A stretch of 64,000 nt of DNA from Coffea arabica. Lineage: Eukaryota > Streptophyta > Magnoliopsida > Gentianales > Rubiaceae. The notes beneath the pieces are model-generated. The model was not told the origin of the DNA, searched no databases, and worked only from the letters and a program-made list of their open reading frames with translations. The stretch lies in assembly GCF_036785885.1 (NCBI RefSeq), contig NC_092323.1:10486501-10550500 (forward strand), read 5' to 3'. Of the stretch, positions 60,204 to 64,000 are shown in pieces (positions within the stretch are counted from its first letter, which is position 1; every line of letters begins with the position of its first letter). A program made the position numbers and the translations under genes.

Positions 60204-60603
60204 ATTAAAAAAAATAAAATTTGATCTATCAAGAAGTGAAATGGTTTCATTATTATTGGTGAGCGGTTTCATTATCACTAGACCCTTTGTGGCATAAAAA
60301 ATTGCTAGATTTGGAATTGGTTACCTCATCTATCAGTGGTTAGAAAAACTGGCTGTTATATATATATATTATAATTTTCTAATAAAATCAATGCGCCCAT
60401 GAATGGCCAATTTAATACTAGTAAACACAACACGACCCCAAGGACAAAAAGGAAAGAAACGAAAAGAATCTGTCAAAAAAGAAAAAAGAGAAGTATACAA
60501 AAAGGAAAGGGAAGAAGAATACTACTAGCTAGTACCACAACGACTAAGAAGTTAAAAAAAAAAAGAAAAAAAACTTGTCCTTTCCACTATTAGGAAGAAT
60601 ATT

Positions 60604-60882
60604 TAGGGCATTTAATAAAATTGAAGTTTGAAAATTAAAATTTGAAATCTGAATGTGCTAAATTACTGAATTGTTAGATATTAAATCTGATACATTTGAG
60701 CGCATATCGCATTAAGTGATAAGTAAATAGTTTATCACTTATTTTTGGAGTAAGTTTTATATAAGAAATTGAGTGTCACTTAATTAATTCAAATGTTCTA
60801 TTTTTTTATTATCAAACGTGTTTAAGCATACTAAGATTTGAATCCATTAATCTTAAAGTATTAGATTATCAAACACGGCCTC
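60604..60882 (+). repeat. MITE-like repeat, family A copy 3
   Basis: Starts GGGCATTTAATAAAATTGAA and ends TTAGATTATCAAACACGGCC. The right end, reversed, reads GGCCGTGTTTGATAAT, similar to the left end GGGCATTTAATAA, so short inverted termini are visible here. Internal blocks match copies 1 and 2 (ACATTTGAGCGCATATCGCA, AAGTAAATAGTTTATCACTT, GTGTCACTTAATTAATTCAA). Confidence 0.65.
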
Positions 60883-60889
60883 AGCAGAG

Positions 60890-61690
60890 CATGTGACATT
60901 ATGGCAAAGTACTTTCATACTTGTGGTGGTGTTCATTAATTTCGTTTCGGTTGTCTTCGTCCCTCTTTGGTCTCTCATGGCGTGCTGGACGCTGTCTTCC
61001 CACCAACACCTATGCACCGAACTATTGACAATCAGTTCCAACTCCATCATCTGTATGTGCTAATCACTATCAAATATAACTACGCCACAGAATTGAAAAA
61101 CATCATCATGTTTTTTGGTCATCAAATCATAGTTACACTGTACCTGTTATAGGTTAGACGAGATTATGTGCAGTGAAATCATGTTCTAATGCATGCATAG
61201 GGCGATGCAAAATGATAATGAGGTTTGGTTGAATTCTTTTTGGAGGTAAAAAAATATCTTCATGTCATTAAATTCTCCTGAATGCTGAACTAATCAAAGC
61301 AATTACAGGCAGACTAAAATAATGCACGATGTACTTAGCTTCAAGGAAAGGTGCAGGTCATTATTGTTCACTGAGATTTCCATATCCATCCCTTTCTTGT
61401 TTCTTTTTCCATTTTGTCATGATGCAATTGCCTGGCTACCTTGAATTTGTATGGTTTCATGGACAAGGATTTCAGCCCACCGTTCATGAATAGACTAAGA
61501 TGTAAGGCCAACAACAATAAATTGTTTGTTGAATTATGCGAAGCGATGATTTTCTCCCCAAGTAGTTAAAAGAAGTGATTCCTAGCTAGGAGTTTAACAA
61601 ACTTTTGTCTTTGTTTATCTAGTATTCCTTCGTGGTTTATAAGTGGGAAGGTTAACTAGCTCAATGTACAATCAAGTTAATTTTTTAAAT
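60890..61690. other. Intergenic, no gene seen
   Basis: No recognisable coding, RNA or mobile sequence was found. Confidence 0.5.
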
Positions 61691-61723
61691 TTCAGAGAAT
61701 TGCAATTTTGGTCCAAATTATTT

Positions 61724-62284
61724 AGGGCATGAGCGGTCCTAGTCCCTAAAGTTTAGACAAAAGCAATTGTAATTTCAAATATTTCAATTTCTAAGCACAT
61801 TTAGTCCTATTCACCGAATTTTGTTAATTGCTATCAGAATTCGGCCATATGCTATCGCATCACGTGTTGGCAATTAAACCTTTTTTTTAAAAAAAAATTA
61901 ACAAGGAGAAGAAATTGTATTGTTAGTCATAATCGGTAATAAAAGATGACTAAATACTTGCATAATGATATCTTGGGTAATTAGCGTTTAGCGGAGAATA
62001 AACACATTTGGTTGACAATAAAAGAAAATTATGGGTTAAAGGGCATGTGGGTAATTAGTCCTCTTTTATTATAAATTTTTGGTCTAACAAAGTTTTTTTT
62101 TTTTTCAAAATTTTCAAAAAATTAGTTGTCTGCACATGACACTACGTGCGGGTTTCGGTAGTAATTGGTAAAATTAGTTAATGGGACTAAATATGTTTAG
62201 GAATTGAAACATTTAAAATTGTATTTGTTTCCATCCAGACATTTTGGACATTAGGAACTAGAACTACTCATGTCCTAAATATTG
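61724..62284. mobile_element. Element with long (about 155-bp) diverged inverted repeats
   Basis: The left arm 61724-61880 contains TATTTAGGGCATGAGCGGTC, CTAGTCCCTAA, CAATTGTAATTTCAAATATT, TTTCTAAGCACATTTAGTCC and a CGTGTTGGCAATT end. The right arm 62125-62284, reversed, contains TATTTAGGACATGAGTAGTT, CTAGTTCCTAA, CAATTTTAAATGTTTCAATT, CCTAAACATATTTAGTCCCA and a CATGTGCAGACAACTAA end. The arms align end to end around a loop of about 245 bases. There is no transposase. Long TIRs suggest a MULE-like or foldback element; no target duplication was confirmed. Confidence 0.65.
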
Positions 62285-63582
62285 AATCGTAACCACCATG
62301 AATTGCTTATAGAAGTTTTTATAAATCACTCACCAACATAGTACTCATATCAATTGCGAGATTCGAATAACACCATACTCACTTCGACTGCCAGATTTGA
62401 ATACATAATTTTTTGTGAAAAAAGTGATCTGTCCTTATCAATTGAGCCAATTTGTAATAGTAAATTATTTCCTACTCTGATTTTAGAGGAGTCGATCGCA
62501 AGTTTCACAGACGCAATTCTGGACTGGCGCCAGCCGTCAATAATTGAAACCATTAGTGACTTCCACACACAGCTGCTGTATCCGTTAGACATCCACTTTG
62601 ACTATGATTTAAAGTCAATAGCTGAATAAATCAGTTAAGCAAGTCAGCAGGGCTTTGATTGGGCGACTCTCCTTGACTATTTCCGCGTATTTGGGCAATT
62701 TCAGTAGAAAATTTGTGCAGAATATAAATTATCTATAGCAACTTGCACTTATTGTGGCAGGACTCAGTCAAATCTTCGTCACTTCATGGTATATGACCTT
62801 ACAAAATTCGTGAGAAACCATATGAAAATGTTTGAAATACAATAAAGAAACATGCATTCTTTACCAGCAAAAAGAAAAAAAAAAAAAAAACACGCACACA
62901 CAAATTAACGTACATCTTGGGTATTTTCAATTTTGATTACACATGCAAGATGTGGGATTGGAGAATCCAAATATAGGAATTCCTAAATTGTCAAAAAATT
63001 CAGCAAACAAACTTCAGGTTGCTTATTGCATAAATTTTTACTGACTGCTCAGTAAATTTCTGCATAGACAACATACACTTAAACAACTAGTTCACTGAAG
63101 GGCGGCTGAAAAGGTGAAAAAAAAGGTTTGCCTCACATTAGATAAAAAACCCCATTTGGATTATTATTTTATGAAGTTTTTATAAAAAAAAATTTACTAG
63201 TATATCAATTTGATATATGTAAAATAAAAATGTGATTGCGAAATATATTCACGAAAAATATAAAAAAATTTCTTGAACCGAAATGGCAATACGAGAATGG
63301 TAGTAGGCTAAATTTGACATATGGTAGTAGGTAAGTTTGCTTTGAGTCCACCACTCCATCTCAATTATAGTATGCTTGGGATGGATACATATGGTAGTCG
63401 GTAAGATTGTGCCAATACACAATATTGACATTTCAGGGACAAAAATTGGCTTAAGCCAAGATGAGGAAACCACCGTCCAGTAGTGGAGTCGTGTATGGTT
63501 GGTTGAGCCTTTGCTCACTTTTTGTAAACCTCACATCCTCAGTGAAATATCATTATGGTTCCAGAAAAGAAAAAGAAAAAAG

Positions 63583-63706
63583 GTACAAAGTTGGAGAATT
63601 TGTGTAGTGGTTAAATTTGTATTGTTGACAATTTTCTGTGTCTAACGAGTCAACTAGTTCAAACCACACAAGATACCAAAGTAAATTAAAAAAAAAAAAA
63701 AAAAAA
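63583..63706 (+). repeat. Possible degraded SINE with poly-A tail
   Basis: TGTGTAGTGGTTAAATT resembles a Pol III box A, AGTTCAAACCACA a degraded box B about 50 bases later, and a run of about 18 A closes the unit at 63687-63705. No flanking duplication was recognised, so this is a weak call. Confidence 0.3.
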
Positions 63707-64000
63707 GGATTGACTTTGACATTGGGTTGTTGAACTGGGATTGTTCGTGTCCCCTTACCAAGTTAGAGTCGTTCCAAAACCTTGGTCTTGCTCCTTGTGA
63801 TTATGACTCAGCTAAATTCCATGTATAAGTATTTATATATACTAACAAATACTGATAGGATTAGAGTCATAATATTGCTTTATGTACTAAACAAAAGTTT
63901 AGTGTGACTGCCGTTACATAGCTCAAATTCACTGATTTAGGTATAAAATAATTAAGGCAACTTATTATCAGGTTGTCCAATTGGATTGAAGGGAAAAAAA

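Noticed and set aside
62354..62629. 91-codon plus-strand frame
   Set aside because: Overlaps an equal-sized minus-strand frame, has no known relative and lies in gene-free DNA.

Overview
The window is nuclear DNA of a flowering plant, most likely a eudicot. The evidence is AT-rich intergenic DNA full of MITE-like repeats, many short GT-AG introns with T-rich acceptors, and proteins that read as plant orthologues (RRN3/TIF-IA, WDR55, TRAPPC11, a CW-type MORC ATPase and an RBM38/ARP1-like RRM protein). The genus cannot be told from the sequence. There is no bacterial, viral or organellar content, no CRISPR array, and no confident tRNA or rRNA gene.

Layout. 1-2.9 kb is repeat-rich intergenic DNA: a copy of a 0.3-kb MITE-like family, an inverted MITE pair and a duplicated CT-rich module. 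3.0-5.6 kb is a chimeric gene remnant: the first three exons of ribosomal protein L7a/eL8, with lost start codon and a frameshift, fused to the last two coding exons of a HAD-superfamily hydrolase. 5.6-9.9 kb is AT-rich, with two exon-like scraps and a diverged duplication, and ends in a clear Helitron 3' terminus at 9936, about 0.2 kb before the RRN3 promoter. 10.4-17.1 kb (+) is RRN3, 15 coding exons, 633 aa, with a non-autonomous hAT element in intron 7. A 244-bp MITE lies just beyond it. 18.6-30.8 kb (-) is a 15-exon MORC-type GHKL ATPase with a C-terminal CW zinc finger (746 aa as modelled), with a leader near 32.4 kb. 35.2-39.3 kb (+) is WDR55 (350 aa, 15 exons). 40.9-49.1 kb (-) is TRAPPC11 (1179 aa, 9 exons). 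52.7-56.6 kb (-) is a single-RRM protein (274 aa, 6 exons) with introns in its 3' UTR. 56.8-64 kb is gene-free and holds several MITE, SINE-like and tandem repeats.

The exon models were built by eye. In each one the splice phases join without error into a complete reading frame. Functionally RRN3 (Pol I initiation), WDR55 (nucleolar/DDB1-linked) and the eL8 remnant touch ribosome production, but I see no sign that this is more than chance. TRAPPC11 acts in membrane traffic, the MORC protein in chromatin and the RRM protein in mRNA metabolism.

The observations most worth following are the eL8-HAD chimera upstream of a Helitron end, the CW-MORC protein with an uncharacterised conserved-looking N-terminal domain, two GC-AG introns, and an RRM gene whose 3' UTR introns could trigger nonsense-mediated decay.
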